Positions 25,727 to 33,597 of a stretch of DNA of 33,949 nucleotides are shown here, piece after piece; within the stretch, counting starts at the first letter, position 1, and the number at the start of each line of letters is the position of its first letter. The translations under genes were made by a program, and so were the position numbers. This DNA is from an uncultured Blautia sp. (GTDB taxonomy: Bacteria; Bacillota; Clostridia; Lachnospirales; Lachnospiraceae): NCBI GenBank assembly GCA_934409175.1, contig CAKRVX010000016.1:1-33949 (forward strand), given 5' to 3'. The notes under the pieces were generated by a model. It made no database searches. It was not told where the DNA came from and saw only the letters and a program-made list of their open reading frames with translations.

Positions 25727-26463
25727 AAAACCTTTGAAAGGAAATCTTTCAATCTCTGATTCTGGGGATTTCCAAAGAATTCCTCCGGGGCATTCTCCTC
25801 CTGGATCTTGCCGTCATCAATGAAAAGCACTCTGGTTGCTACTTCTCTGGCAAATCCCATCTCATGGGTAACCACAACCATGGTCATGCCGGACTGCGCA
25901 AGTTCTTTCATCAGTTCCAGAACTTCCCCCACCATCTCCGGGTCAAGTGCAGAAGTCGGCTCATCAAAAAGCATGACATCTGGATTCATTGCCAGAGAAC
26001 GGGCGATGGCAATACGCTGTTTCTGTCCACCTGAAAGCATATTGGGATATGCATTTGCCTTATCCGGAAGCCCTACTCGTGCCAGAAGCTCATCCGCTTT
26101 CTTTGAAGCTTCATCCTTTGTCATCAGCTTCAGTTCTACAGGTGCCAGCATAATATTCTGTTTTACCGTTTTATGTGGAAAAAGATTAAACTGCTGGAAT
26201 ACCATTCCAATCTTCTGACGGTGTCTGTTAATGTCAACCTTCGGATCTGTAATATCAGTTCCTTCAAAGAGGATCTGTCCGCCTGTCGGAACCTCCAGAA
26301 GATTCAGGGATCTCAGGAAAGTAGATTTACCGGAACCGGAAGGACCGATGATTGCTACTACTTCTCCCTGACAGATATCTGTTGTAATTCCGTCAAGAAC
26401 CTGATTGCTGCCAAAAGCTTTTTTCAGATCCTTTACCTGAATCAGTACATTTTTATCGCTCAC
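25723..26463 (-). CDS. Polar amino acid ABC transporter, ATP-binding protein
   Basis: The GlnQ/HisP-type ATPase of an importer. The 246 residues contain Walker A GPSGSGKS (40-47), the Q-loop [10 protein letters not shown], signature LSGGQKQR, Walker B VMLFDEP, and the switch His in [10 protein letters not shown]. The start is a GTG at 26463, overlapping the permease by 11 nt, with AAAGGAG upstream; a nearby ATG is out of frame. It is third in the order binding protein, permease, ATPase, BASS. Confidence 0.96.
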   Translation of the reverse strand: MSDKNVLIQVKDLKKAFGSNQVLDGITTDICQGEVVAIIGPSGSGKSTFLRSLNLLEVPTGGQILFEGTDITDPKVDINRHRQKIGMVFQQFNLFPHKTVKQNIMLAPVELKLMTKDEASKKADELLARVGLPDKANAYPNMLSGGQKQRIAIARSLAMNPDVMLFDEPTSALDPEMVGEVLELMKELAQSGMTMVVVTHEMGFAREVATRVLFIDDGKIQEENAPEEFFGNPQNQRLKDFLSKVL

Positions 26464-27160
26464 TGGTTCTTAATCTCCTTTCCAGTTTATTCATACCCCA
26501 TGTAAGGATTCCAACGATCACAAGATAAATTACTGCTGCTGCCATCAACGGCCAGAACGCATTGTATGTACGGCTCTGAATGAGCATAGCGCCTTTTGTC
26601 AGATCCATCATACCGATATAACCGATGATGGATGTCTCTTTGATCAGCACGATAAATTCATTTACTAACGCAGGAAGTACATTCTTAAATGCCTGCGGGA
26701 TAATGATCAGTCGCATGGTCTGGCTAAAATTCAGACCAAGGCTTCGTCCTGCCTCTGTCTGTCCCTGGTCAATGGACATGATACCGGAACGGACAATCTC
26801 AGCTACATAGGCACCTGAGTTGATACCAAAGGCAAGTCCGCCTACAATGATCTTGTTAATGCTTACAGCACCAAAAATTACAAAATTCATGATCAGCAGC
26901 TGGATCATGGTTGGTGTTCCACGAATTACAGTCAGATAAACTCTGCAGATCGCATTGAGGATCTTAAATGAGCCTGACTTATCGTGCGCAGAACGGATGA
27001 TTGCTACAAGGAAACCGATGATCAGACCTACAATTACCGCAAATACTGTGATAATAAGAGTTGTTTTCAGACCATCCAGAAGCCAGAGATAGCGGTCATC
27101 TTTAATAAAGTTCAGATAAAAATCTTCTTTTACACTCGCTAATATCATAGGATTATTCAT
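26453..27160 (-). CDS. Polar amino acid ABC transporter, permease
   Basis: An integral membrane subunit of the HisM/GlnP type. The 235 residues have about five helices and the cytoplasmic EAA loop ([22 protein letters not shown] region) that docks on the ATPase. VIRGTP, typical of the family, precedes it. The ATG at 27160 is preceded by AGAGG. The gene follows the binding-protein gene by 65 nt, a gap that contains a strong hairpin. Only one permease is encoded, so it probably works as a homodimer. Confidence 0.96.
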   Translation of the reverse strand: MNNPMILASVKEDFYLNFIKDDRYLWLLDGLKTTLIITVFAVIVGLIIGFLVAIIRSAHDKSGSFKILNAICRVYLTVIRGTPTMIQLLIMNFVIFGAVSINKIIVGGLAFGINSGAYVAEIVRSGIMSIDQGQTEAGRSLGLNFSQTMRLIIIPQAFKNVLPALVNEFIVLIKETSIIGYIGMMDLTKGAMLIQSRTYNAFWPLMAAAVIYLVIVGILTWGMNKLERRLRTSER

Positions 27161-27181
27161 AAAAACCTCTGTTCCGAAAAG

Positions 27182-27210
27182 AGAGCTGTTGGCAGATCGT
27201 CAACAGCTCT
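27182..27210 (-). terminator. Intercistronic hairpin (attenuating/stabilising)
   Basis: A perfect 10-bp stem 27182-27191/27201-27210 (AGAGCTGTTG) with a 9-nt loop lies between the binding-protein and permease genes. Only CTTTT follows on the minus strand, so termination would be partial. Such hairpins usually protect the upstream mRNA and give more binding protein than permease. Confidence 0.7.
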
Positions 27211-27225
27211 GTTATATTGTTTCAA

Positions 27226-28014
27226 TTATTTCTTTACAATTATAACCTGGCTTGCATTTGCATAGGTATCTGTAAAATCAACACTTGATTTACGGTCTTC
27301 TGTCACTGTCATACCTGCTGCGCCAAAGTCTGCTTTACCGGACTGTACTGCCGGAAGGATGGAATCGAATTCCATATCTTCAATCTTCAGTTCATATCCA
27401 AGTTTATCACAGATTGCCTGAGCGATATCTGCATCGATACCTACAATATCATCGCCTTCATGGTATTCATATGGCTCGAACTCAGCGTTGGTAGCCATTA
27501 CCAGAGTTCCATTGGAACGATCTGTATCTTTCGGAGACTCATATGGAGTTTTTCCAGCATCATCACCGATGTAATTGTCCATGATACTGTCGATAGTTCC
27601 GTCTTTCTTCAGTTCTTCAAGAGCTCCGTTGATCTTATCAAGAAGTTCATCATTGCCTTTCTTTAAGCAGATTGCATATTCTTCTTCTTCGAATGGCTCA
27701 TCCAGAATCTTAAGGTCATCATTATTCTCAACAAATTTCTCAGCAGGCTGTGAATCAATGATCACACAATCGATCTGTCCTGCCTTCAATGCCTGAACAG
27801 CTTCGCTTCCTTTATTGTAACGTTCTACTGTAGAGCCGTCTTTCTCATAGTCAGATGCATCCAGGTCACCTGTTGTACCAAGCTGAACACCGATTGTTGC
27901 TCCTGCAAGGTCATCTTTAGATTCAACTTTCTGAGCTGCTGATACGCTTCCTGCCATGGAAACTACCATAACTGCACTGAGTGCAAGAGCTGCAAATCTC
28001 TTCTGATCTTTCAT
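27226..28014 (-). CDS. Amino acid ABC transporter solute-binding protein, circularly permuted
   Basis: A 262-residue secreted protein with all parts of a type II (SBP_bac_3) amino acid binding protein, but in changed order. A signal peptide (1-27, ending SVSA-AQ) has no cysteine, so no lipobox. Residues 32-118 are the family's second lobe (SKDDLAGATIGVQLGTTGD, normally mid-protein). Residues 119-149 are the family's C-terminal helices (KKGNDELLDKINGALEEL onward). Residues 150-169 are a polar linker. Residues 170-262 are the canonical N-terminal half, with NAEFEPYEY and the ligand-binding GMTVTEDR (234-241), ending at VIIVKK where a normal protein crosses to lobe 2. The start is the ATG at 28014, with GAGGAGG upstream; the frame to 28044 is not used. 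It is first in the operon. Confidence 0.93.
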   Translation of the reverse strand: MKDQKRFAALALSAVMVVSMAGSVSAAQKVESKDDLAGATIGVQLGTTGDLDASDYEKDGSTVERYNKGSEAVQALKAGQIDCVIIDSQPAEKFVENNDDLKILDEPFEEEEYAICLKKGNDELLDKINGALEELKKDGTIDSIMDNYIGDDAGKTPYESPKDTDRSNGTLVMATNAEFEPYEYHEGDDIVGIDADIAQAICDKLGYELKIEDMEFDSILPAVQSGKADFGAAGMTVTEDRKSSVDFTDTYANASQVIIVKK

Positions 28015-28073
28015 CTTTCTTCCTCCTCGCATCCGAAAGTACATATACCTATGCTGTTTCTTTCATACAACAG

Positions 28074-28141
28074 CGTATAATTATGCGTTTCGGCTGTATA
28101 TTTTTTGTTTTTAATTTTAACATACTTTCTATAAAATGCAA
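28074..28141 (-). promoter_or_regulatory. Promoter and palindrome of the amino acid transporter operon
   Basis: Minus strand TTGCAT (28136-28141), 16 nt, TAAAAT (28114-28119), giving a leader of about 95 nt. Downstream at 28074-28087 is CGTATAATTATGCG, a 14-bp palindrome with one mismatched pair, which is a candidate operator. The promoter is back to back with that of dapF. Confidence 0.55.
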
Positions 28142-28149
28142 GGTAAAAC

Positions 28150-28178
28150 TTGAATGACAGAAGTTTTTTCCATATAAT
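28150..28178 (+). promoter_or_regulatory. Promoter for dapF
   Basis: TTGAAT (28150-28155), exactly 17 nt, TATAAT (28173-28178). The leader is about 120 nt and shows no lysine riboswitch. Confidence 0.8.
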
Positions 28179-28303
28179 GTATAATATGATTTCGTTAAAA
28201 AACATTGCGTTTTTCACTTTTTCATAACATTTTTCCGATATAGTAACACACGTTGGGAAAATACAGAGGTGTATAAATAATATTCAATAAGGAGGATTTG
28301 CTG

Positions 28304-29155
28304 ATGAAATTTACTAAAATGCATGGCATTGGAAATGATTACGTATATGTAAACTGTTTTAGGGAGACTGTGGAAAACCCTTCTGCTGTAGCCAGATATG
28401 TCAGTGACCGTCACTTCGGAATCGGTTCAGATGGTCTGATCCTGATCAAGCCATCTGACGTAGCTGACTGCGAGATGGATATGTATAACCTAGATGGTTC
28501 TCAGGGAGCCATGTGCGGAAATGGGATCCGCTGTGTTGCCAAATATGTCTATGACTATGGCATTGTAAAAAAAGAACATATCTCCGTTGCAACCAAAAGC
28601 GGCATCAAATATCTGGATCTGTCTATAAAAGATGGAAAAGTATCACAGGTAAAAGTAAACATGGGATCTCCAATCCTTACTGCCAGACAGATTCCCGTAG
28701 TGTCTGAGAAAGAACAGTTTATTAATGAACCCCTTTCCGTAAACGGCGAGACATACTACGTCACTGCCGTTTCCATGGGAAATCCTCATGCCATTGTCTA
28801 CATGGCAGATGTAGATCATCTGGATATTGAAAAAATCGGTCCTTCTTTCGAAAATCACGTAGCATTTCCAGACCGTGTAAATACAGAATTTGTAGAAGTG
28901 ATTGATAAGCACACTCTGAAAATGCGTGTATGGGAACGCGGATCCGGCGAAACACTTGCATGCGGTACCGGCGCATGTGCTGTAGCAGTTGCCTCTATTT
29001 TGAATAGACATGTAGATGGCAGCAAACCGGTTACCGTAAAGCTCCTGGGCGGAAACCTGGAAATTTTCTGGGACAGACAGGAGAATCTGGTTTATATGAC
29101 AGGCCCGGCTTCTACAGTTTTTGACGGAGAAATTGATGTAAGTTTTCTGAAATGA
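28304..29155 (+). CDS. dapF: Diaminopimelate epimerase
   Basis: DapF converts LL- to meso-diaminopimelate, the precursor of lysine and of the DAP that MurE (DNPR type in this window) adds to peptidoglycan. The 283 residues carry the two catalytic cysteines in MCGNGIRC (Cys71) and ACGTGAC near the C-terminus, plus the N-terminal MKFTKMHGIGNDY. The start chosen is the ATG at 28304, with GGAGG at 28291-28295, not the TTG at 28298. It is a single gene with its own promoter and terminator. It may supply an organism that makes meso-DAP through LL-DAP. Confidence 0.97.
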   Translation: MKFTKMHGIGNDYVYVNCFRETVENPSAVARYVSDRHFGIGSDGLILIKPSDVADCEMDMYNLDGSQGAMCGNGIRCVAKYVYDYGIVKKEHISVATKSGIKYLDLSIKDGKVSQVKVNMGSPILTARQIPVVSEKEQFINEPLSVNGETYYVTAVSMGNPHAIVYMADVDHLDIEKIGPSFENHVAFPDRVNTEFVEVIDKHTLKMRVWERGSGETLACGTGACAVAVASILNRHVDGSKPVTVKLLGGNLEIFWDRQENLVYMTGPASTVFDGEIDVSFLK

Positions 29156-29180
29156 TCAGATACAGATACTTCCAGACACC

Positions 29181-29218
29181 AAAAAAGGTTCGGCTTTACA
29201 TATAGCCGAACCTTTTTT
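29181..29218. terminator. Bidirectional terminator
   Basis: A perfect 9-bp stem 29187-29195/29204-29212 (GGTTCGGCT) lies between AAAAAA and TTTTTT. It is shared by dapF and azlD, whose stop codon overlaps its T-run. Confidence 0.95.
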
Positions 29219-29534
29219 ATACCATCAACTCCAGGATTCTTTCTGCAATAAACACAGCTACACATGCAAACAACGCTACTGTAAGAAGACTTTTTTCTTT
29301 ATATGCTGCAATCAATGCCACTACAAATCCCACAGACGCAGAAATCACACTATCTGTAGCTGACAAAATAGCAGGAAAAGTCATCGCAGCCAGACACGCA
29401 TATGGCACATAATACAGAAATGATTTAATAAACGGGCTGGTGATTTCCTTTCTTGAAAGTGCAAGAGGAAGCATACGGATCAGATAAGTCACCGCCGCCA
29501 TTACCAATATATAAACATAAATATTATGATTCAT
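29217..29534 (-). CDS. azlD: Branched-chain amino acid exporter small subunit AzlD
   Basis: The small membrane subunit of the AzlCD (BrnEF-like) branched-chain amino acid exporter. The 105 residues form about four helices (YILVMAAVTYLIRMLPLAL at the start, typical of AzlD). It overlaps the azlC end by 11 nt, so the two are translationally coupled. Substrates known for the family include leucine, isoleucine, valine, methionine and azaleucine. Confidence 0.93.
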   Translation of the reverse strand: MNHNIYVYILVMAAVTYLIRMLPLALSRKEITSPFIKSFLYYVPYACLAAMTFPAILSATDSVISASVGFVVALIAAYKEKSLLTVALFACVAVFIAERILELMV

Positions 29535-30243
29535 TTCCTGTTTCCTCCTCTTCTTTAACCGGACAAAAATAAGCAGCCAATCCCGCTACGATCAGGGTAG
29601 TAATAATGATCACAAATCCGGAAGATACTCTGGTAAACGCCGGAACTACCTTAAATACCGTACTGATTACCATTGCTGCCACCACTACCAGCAGCACTGC
29701 CCTGTTTTTCTTTGCCGGTGGAATTATGATTGCCAGAAACATTCCATAAATTGCGACACCCAGTGCACTCATCATGAAATCCGGAAGAAGATTTCCTGAT
29801 ATTGCTCCAGCCAGAGTACCCAGAACCCATCCCGGTATTGCCACACACATAGCACCGTAATTATAAAACGCACTGACTTTTCCCGGCTGGCTTGCACTGA
29901 TTCCAAATATCTCATCTGTAACACCAAATGCTGCAATATAACGATGCACCGGTGATTCATCTCTTCTGAATTTTTGTGCCAGGGAAAATGACATCAGGCA
30001 ATACCGCAGATTGATGATGAGCTGAGTCAGAGCCATTTCCCAATAAGAGCCGCTCATCACCATGATTTCAAGTCCTGCAAACTGTCCAGCTGAAGTTACA
30101 TTTGTCAGCGAGATCAGTACCGCCTGCCAGATACTAAGTCCATCTGCCACTGCCATCATACCAAATGTAAATGATACGGCAAAATAACCCAGGCCTATAG
30201 GGACACCATCTTTTAAACCTTTTCTGAAGCTCTCACTTCCCAT
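29524..30243 (-). CDS. azlC: Branched-chain amino acid exporter large subunit AzlC
   Basis: The large subunit of the AzlCD exporter. The 239 residues begin GSESFRKGLKDGVPIGLGY, and the following hydrophobic part, with about seven helices, includes LTNVTSAGQFAG and the GVTDEIFG motif of AzlC. The start chosen is the ATG at 30243, with AGGAGGAGAAG upstream; the open frame to 30297 lacks a ribosome site. A perfect hairpin at 30286-30313 lies between it and the SGNH hydrolase gene. Confidence 0.94.
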   Translation of the reverse strand: MGSESFRKGLKDGVPIGLGYFAVSFTFGMMAVADGLSIWQAVLISLTNVTSAGQFAGLEIMVMSGSYWEMALTQLIINLRYCLMSFSLAQKFRRDESPVHRYIAAFGVTDEIFGISASQPGKVSAFYNYGAMCVAIPGWVLGTLAGAISGNLLPDFMMSALGVAIYGMFLAIIIPPAKKNRAVLLVVVAAMVISTVFKVVPAFTRVSSGFVIIITTLIVAGLAAYFCPVKEEEETGNES

Positions 30244-30285
30244 AAAGCTTCTCCTCCTGTTGTATTTTAATATAAACACAGATAA

Positions 30286-30313
30286 CCCGGAGGACACTTA
30301 TTCGGCCTCCGGG
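30286..30313. terminator. GC-rich hairpin, weak terminator
   Basis: A perfect 8-bp stem CCCGGAGG (30286-30293)/CCTCCGGG (30306-30313) with a 12-nt loop, 8 nt after the SGNH hydrolase stop. No run of T follows on the minus strand, so it may only pause or partly terminate transcription. Confidence 0.5.
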
Positions 30314-30321
30314 CTACATAA

Positions 30322-31305
30322 TCATGAATTTCTCAGATTCTTCATTACCAAGGAATAAATCCGTTTATAAGTTTTCTTCGAATAGTGAAGCCCATCATCC
30401 AGACCTCCTCGGAATTCATTATGAGTGGTATATCCTCGTTTTATCAGATATGAATACGTATCAATCCACGAATAATCTGCGTTCAATCCATGTCTCAGGA
30501 TTTCGTTAAATCCTCTCACTTCAGACTCTTTTCTGGTAGGCTTCATGGCTGTGTTCAACGGATTGACAGACATATAAAACAAATTCACATTCAGGGTCGC
30601 CAGTTTTCCGGACAATTCATTCATGTATGTAACATACTGATTAGCCACCGCCTTATAATCCAGTGTACTTTCTCTTCTGTGAGTTAAATCATTCACGCCA
30701 AGATTAAAGATTACTGCAACCGGACGATCATCCGTCTCATCTGCCATTTCCTTCTCCAGTTCCTTAATAAGAGAAGCTTCTACTGTATTTTTCATCCACC
30801 CCAGCCCCTCTCCGACCTTGCAGACAAAACTGACCTTACTGCTTATCTTTTCCCCGTACTGACCGTATAAAGTCTGTCTCATCATAACAGTTCTGGAATC
30901 TCCCACAAAAATAACTCTGGAATACTTACTAAGATTCACGGCCAGGTTTCTCACATTTACATCCGGTTCCTGACTCCAGTAATATTTTACAGGATACAAG
31001 TGCATATTTTTGGTAACTCTTATTGTCTCATATGCCTGATACTGAGGATTACATGTCTGATTCTTCTTTGACGACCACCCGAGAAATGTGTAATCAGATC
31101 CATTTCTGTCCGCCGGCAAGGTAACTGTTCCTCCTGCCGCTGTTCTTCGCATCATGGTTCCCCCTGAAGTTTCTATTGTAACTGTTCTCGTCTTCTCTTT
31201 CGTCATATAAAGCTGTGCTTTAGTCTGTGCCTGCGATGTGACCGGATTTCCTGTACATAAAAGTATTCCCGCAAGCATGCCGCATAATATCTTTCTGATT
31301 CTCAT
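30322..31305 (-). CDS. Secreted SGNH/GDSL hydrolase with a B-repeat-like module
   Basis: A 327-residue exported esterase-like protein. It has a signal peptide (about 1-27, MRIRKILCGMLAGILLCTG). A Cys at residue 17 does not sit in a good lipobox. A roughly 60-residue module (about 42-106, GGTVTLP ... YTFLGWSSK ... IRVTKNMHLYPV) resembles the Listeria-Bacteroides/InlB B-repeat. An SGNH hydrolase domain follows, with Ser137 in VGDSRT, Asn205 in GVND, and Asp304/His307 in DDGLHY. Such enzymes often deacetylate cell-wall glycans, but the substrate here is unknown. The ATG at 31305 has AGGAGA upstream. Confidence 0.88.
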   Translation of the reverse strand: MRIRKILCGMLAGILLCTGNPVTSQAQTKAQLYMTKEKTRTVTIETSGGTMMRRTAAGGTVTLPADRNGSDYTFLGWSSKKNQTCNPQYQAYETIRVTKNMHLYPVKYYWSQEPDVNVRNLAVNLSKYSRVIFVGDSRTVMMRQTLYGQYGEKISSKVSFVCKVGEGLGWMKNTVEASLIKELEKEMADETDDRPVAVIFNLGVNDLTHRRESTLDYKAVANQYVTYMNELSGKLATLNVNLFYMSVNPLNTAMKPTRKESEVRGFNEILRHGLNADYSWIDTYSYLIKRGYTTHNEFRGGLDDGLHYSKKTYKRIYSLVMKNLRNS

Positions 31306-31390
31306 TTTTTCTCCTGCTATTGTTTCAGATCCAGGTTCATCCCGGCAATCTGTAGCACATTATTTTTTGCAACTATTTCCTGTAAAGAAA

Positions 31391-31432
31391 ATATGCTGCA
31401 AAATTCATTCTTCCATGAATTTTACAGCATAT
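31391..31432 (-). terminator. Long hairpin terminator after the DUF3786 gene
   Basis: An 18-bp stem with one mismatch: ATATGCTG-c-AAAATTCAT (31391-31408) pairs with 31415-31432 around a 6-nt loop. On the minus strand it is followed by U-rich ATTTTCTTT. It would end the exporter-Fur-DUF3786 operon. Confidence 0.75.
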
Positions 31433-31449
31433 ATATATTTCCGTCAAGT

Positions 31450-31516
31450 GAAGCTTAACTGCCCATTTCTAAGCTTCCATCCATCGACCTATATTACAAA
31501 TCAATGTGGAAGCTTA
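31450..31516. repeat. Three AAGCTT-cored inverted repeats
   Basis: GAAGCTTA (31450-31457), TAAGCTTCCA (31470-31479) and TGGAAGCTTA (31507-31516). The middle copy can pair perfectly with the first (8 bp) or the third (10 bp), but not both. Together with the hairpin at 31391-31432 this fills the 234-nt gap between two minus-strand genes; no gene is seen in it. Confidence 0.7.
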
Positions 31517-31539
31517 CAATTATGTAAGATTACTGTATT

Positions 31540-32205
31540 TTATCCATAAATGCTTACCGCACCCAAACCTGATGCTTCTGTAAGATAGTAAACCGCATCC
31601 GCTGCCACTCCTACCACATTTTCCTCATGAAGAAAATCTGTAATATTGGAATCAAAAAGCATATTTGCCTGAGCTTCAAATTCTTCATCTCCATCCCAGA
31701 AAAGCACGGCTATATTAAGAAAAGGAAATACCGGAAGAATAAATCCTGCATCTCCCTGCGGCATCTTATGACCGCCCAGCTTCTCGCAGGATGCTGTCAA
31801 CTCTTCTACATGACCTGAAAATGTATTCTGAAGTTCAGAAAGTATTGTCTTTCTGTAGGCTGCTTCAAAAGGATATACCCTCTTTACCTCTCGAAACGGC
31901 ACAAGTTTTCCTGATGCTTCCGGATTCTCAACCGCATAATGAAACAGATTATAAATTGTGATCACTGTATTAAAAGTCAGTTCCTTTTCCGGCTGTGCAC
32001 ACATTGCAATCTTCCCATTGGACCTGTCGATTCTCATTCTGTGTGAGAAATAGGTAATATAAAGAGCTTCCTCATCCGCATCCAGTTGAAACTTTCTCCT
32101 CAATGCTTCGTGGTCCATTTCCAGAAACTTCTTTCTCCATGTCTCAATTACTTTGTCATAATTTGACAGGCTCCCCTTCTTATCCATAGATATTTCCTTC
32201 TTCAT
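31540..32205 (-). CDS. DUF3786 family protein
   Basis: A 221-residue soluble protein of unknown function. It carries the DUF3786 (PF12654) pattern: LTFNTVITIYNLFHYA, then the C-terminal FPFLNIAVLFWDGDEEF and MLFDSNITDFLHEENVVGVA. No membrane segments or signal peptide. The family occurs in anaerobes and has no established biochemistry. The ATG at 32205 has GGGAG upstream; a second ATG at 32187 (MDKKGSL) has an equally good AAGGAA, so the start is uncertain by six residues. It follows fur by 24 nt and is probably part of the same operon, suggesting a link to metal status. Confidence 0.8.
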   Translation of the reverse strand: MKKEISMDKKGSLSNYDKVIETWRKKFLEMDHEALRRKFQLDADEEALYITYFSHRMRIDRSNGKIAMCAQPEKELTFNTVITIYNLFHYAVENPEASGKLVPFREVKRVYPFEAAYRKTILSELQNTFSGHVEELTASCEKLGGHKMPQGDAGFILPVFPFLNIAVLFWDGDEEFEAQANMLFDSNITDFLHEENVVGVAADAVYYLTEASGLGAVSIYG

Positions 32206-32229
32206 AACACGCTCCCGATCAATCTGTAA

Positions 32230-32664
32230 TCAAATCTGTTCTTCATTCTTATCCAAAATACACTTGCAGTCCTTGCATATTCCATACAGAATAGAATTCT
32301 TACACTGTAAAGTAAATCCATGACTCTCTTCAATATGATGCGAAATTTCTTCCATAAAATGACACTCCAGATGAATGATCTTTCCGCATTTCACACACTT
32401 CAAATGTAAATGCTGTTCACATCCGCGTCCAGGTTCCACATACTGATAAGCAGCCTGGCACCCTTTCTCAGCTACATATTTGATCACTGTTCCATCTTTT
32501 GCCAGCTTATCCAGGTAACGATAAATTGTTGTAATGTTTACCTCGCTGTCCTGCGCCTTCAGATATTCGTCCACATCTGCAGCTGTTACAGTATGATCGT
32601 TACTTTTTTTCAAATATTCAAGTATTTTCCTGCGGCTTGCTGTCGCATAATTGCTTCCCGCCAT
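32230..32664 (-). CDS. Fur-family metalloregulator
   Basis: A 144-residue Fur/Zur/PerR-type repressor. The N-terminal winged helix spans about 8-65 (VNITTIYRYLDKLAKDG is the recognition region). The dimer domain follows, with metal ligands in CEQHLHLKC (82-90) and the structural zinc cysteines C90xxC93 and C130xxC133. The metal (Zn, Fe or Mn) cannot be told from sequence. The ATG at 32664 has an AGGAGG that overlaps the exporter stop codon (TAGGAGG), so the two genes are coupled. It is the obvious candidate to bind the tandem dyads at 33598-33648. Confidence 0.93.
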   Translation of the reverse strand: MAGSNYATASRRKILEYLKKSNDHTVTAADVDEYLKAQDSEVNITTIYRYLDKLAKDGTVIKYVAEKGCQAAYQYVEPGRGCEQHLHLKCVKCGKIIHLECHFMEEISHHIEESHGFTLQCKNSILYGICKDCKCILDKNEEQI

Positions 32665-32672
32665 AGTTCCTC

Positions 32673-33527
32673 CTAAAATACAATTCCAGATAATTCTATG
32701 ATGACTCCCCAGAATACTCCCAGTCCATAAAGAGTTCCTATGATTTTCAGATTCTGGGCCTTATTTCTGTTCAGCCGGAACAAAATCAGAAGTCCCACTC
32801 CCGCATTTACTAAAAGTCCGGCCATCATGGCACCTGCACCAATAATATGATCCAGATACAACTGGGTGATCACTACAGAAGAAGCACAGTTGGGAATCAG
32901 TCCCACAAGGGCAGCAATCAGTTCACCTATCACAGGTGCTCCTGTAAAAAGCCCTGCCAAAGTCTCTTCTCCTGCTAATCCAATGATAATATTTAGAACC
33001 AGAGAAATCAAGAAAATATACACAAAAACTTTCAGCGTATGAGCTGCTGCAGAAGAAAAAAGTCCATGTTCACAATGGCAGTGTTCTTCCTCACAGATTT
33101 CGTGGATATCCATCTCTTTCTCCTGTCGCTTCAGAATATGTGTATAAACATATTCCAAAATCAAACCGGAAAAAATTCCTATAGCTGCTTTACAGGCCAG
33201 TATCTTTATAATCGTAGCAGCAGGGACTGCATTGGAAATCATGATTGGAAACATTTCATCCGAAGTAGAAAGATATACTGCGATCAAAGTTCCCACTGTG
33301 ATCACGCGTCCTGAAAAAAGGCTGGATGCTGCCGCCGAAAACCCACACTGTGGAATCACACCCAGAAGTCCGCCCCATACAGGTCCAAGCTTTCCGGCTG
33401 TACGAATCCTGTTTTGCGTAGCAGCACCGGTTTTATGTTCCAGCCATTCCATAAATAAATAAGTAAGAAAAAGAAAGGGCAGCAGTTTGATACTGTCTAT
33501 CACTGAGTCTAATATAATCTCTGACAT
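32673..33527 (-). CDS. Putative 10-TM heavy-metal exporter (ArsP_2 family)
   Basis: A 284-residue membrane protein similar to the ArsP_2 family (PF11449), often annotated as putative manganese transporter or arsenic efflux protein. Two halves repeat the same pattern: IPQCGFSAAASSLFSGR (58-74) and IPNCASSVVITQLYL (211-225), each followed by a long Gly/Ala-rich membrane region. Between them a cytosolic loop is rich in His, Cys and Glu (HEICEEEHCHCEH, 142-154), a likely metal-binding site. The start chosen is the ATG at 33527, with AAGGAGGA upstream; the open frame to 33647 runs through the operator repeats and is not coding. It is first in exporter-fur-DUF3786. Confidence 0.85.
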   Translation of the reverse strand: MSEIILDSVIDSIKLLPFLFLTYLFMEWLEHKTGAATQNRIRTAGKLGPVWGGLLGVIPQCGFSAAASSLFSGRVITVGTLIAVYLSTSDEMFPIMISNAVPAATIIKILACKAAIGIFSGLILEYVYTHILKRQEKEMDIHEICEEEHCHCEHGLFSSAAAHTLKVFVYIFLISLVLNIIIGLAGEETLAGLFTGAPVIGELIAALVGLIPNCASSVVITQLYLDHIIGAGAMMAGLLVNAGVGLLILFRLNRNKAQNLKIIGTLYGLGVFWGVIIELSGIVF

Positions 33528-33597
33528 AGGTTCCTCCTTATATTGTCTGGGCAGATTTTTGTATCCTGTCAGATCGTTTTCTTTATATTTGGATATC

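Noticed and set aside
27226..28014. Two fused partial genes or a frameshifted binding protein
   Set aside because: One uninterrupted frame contains each structural block once, with one signal peptide and one stop; permutation explains it better.
28179..28303. Lysine riboswitch before dapF
   Set aside because: The leader is shorter than the lysine aptamer and shows no matching conserved segments.
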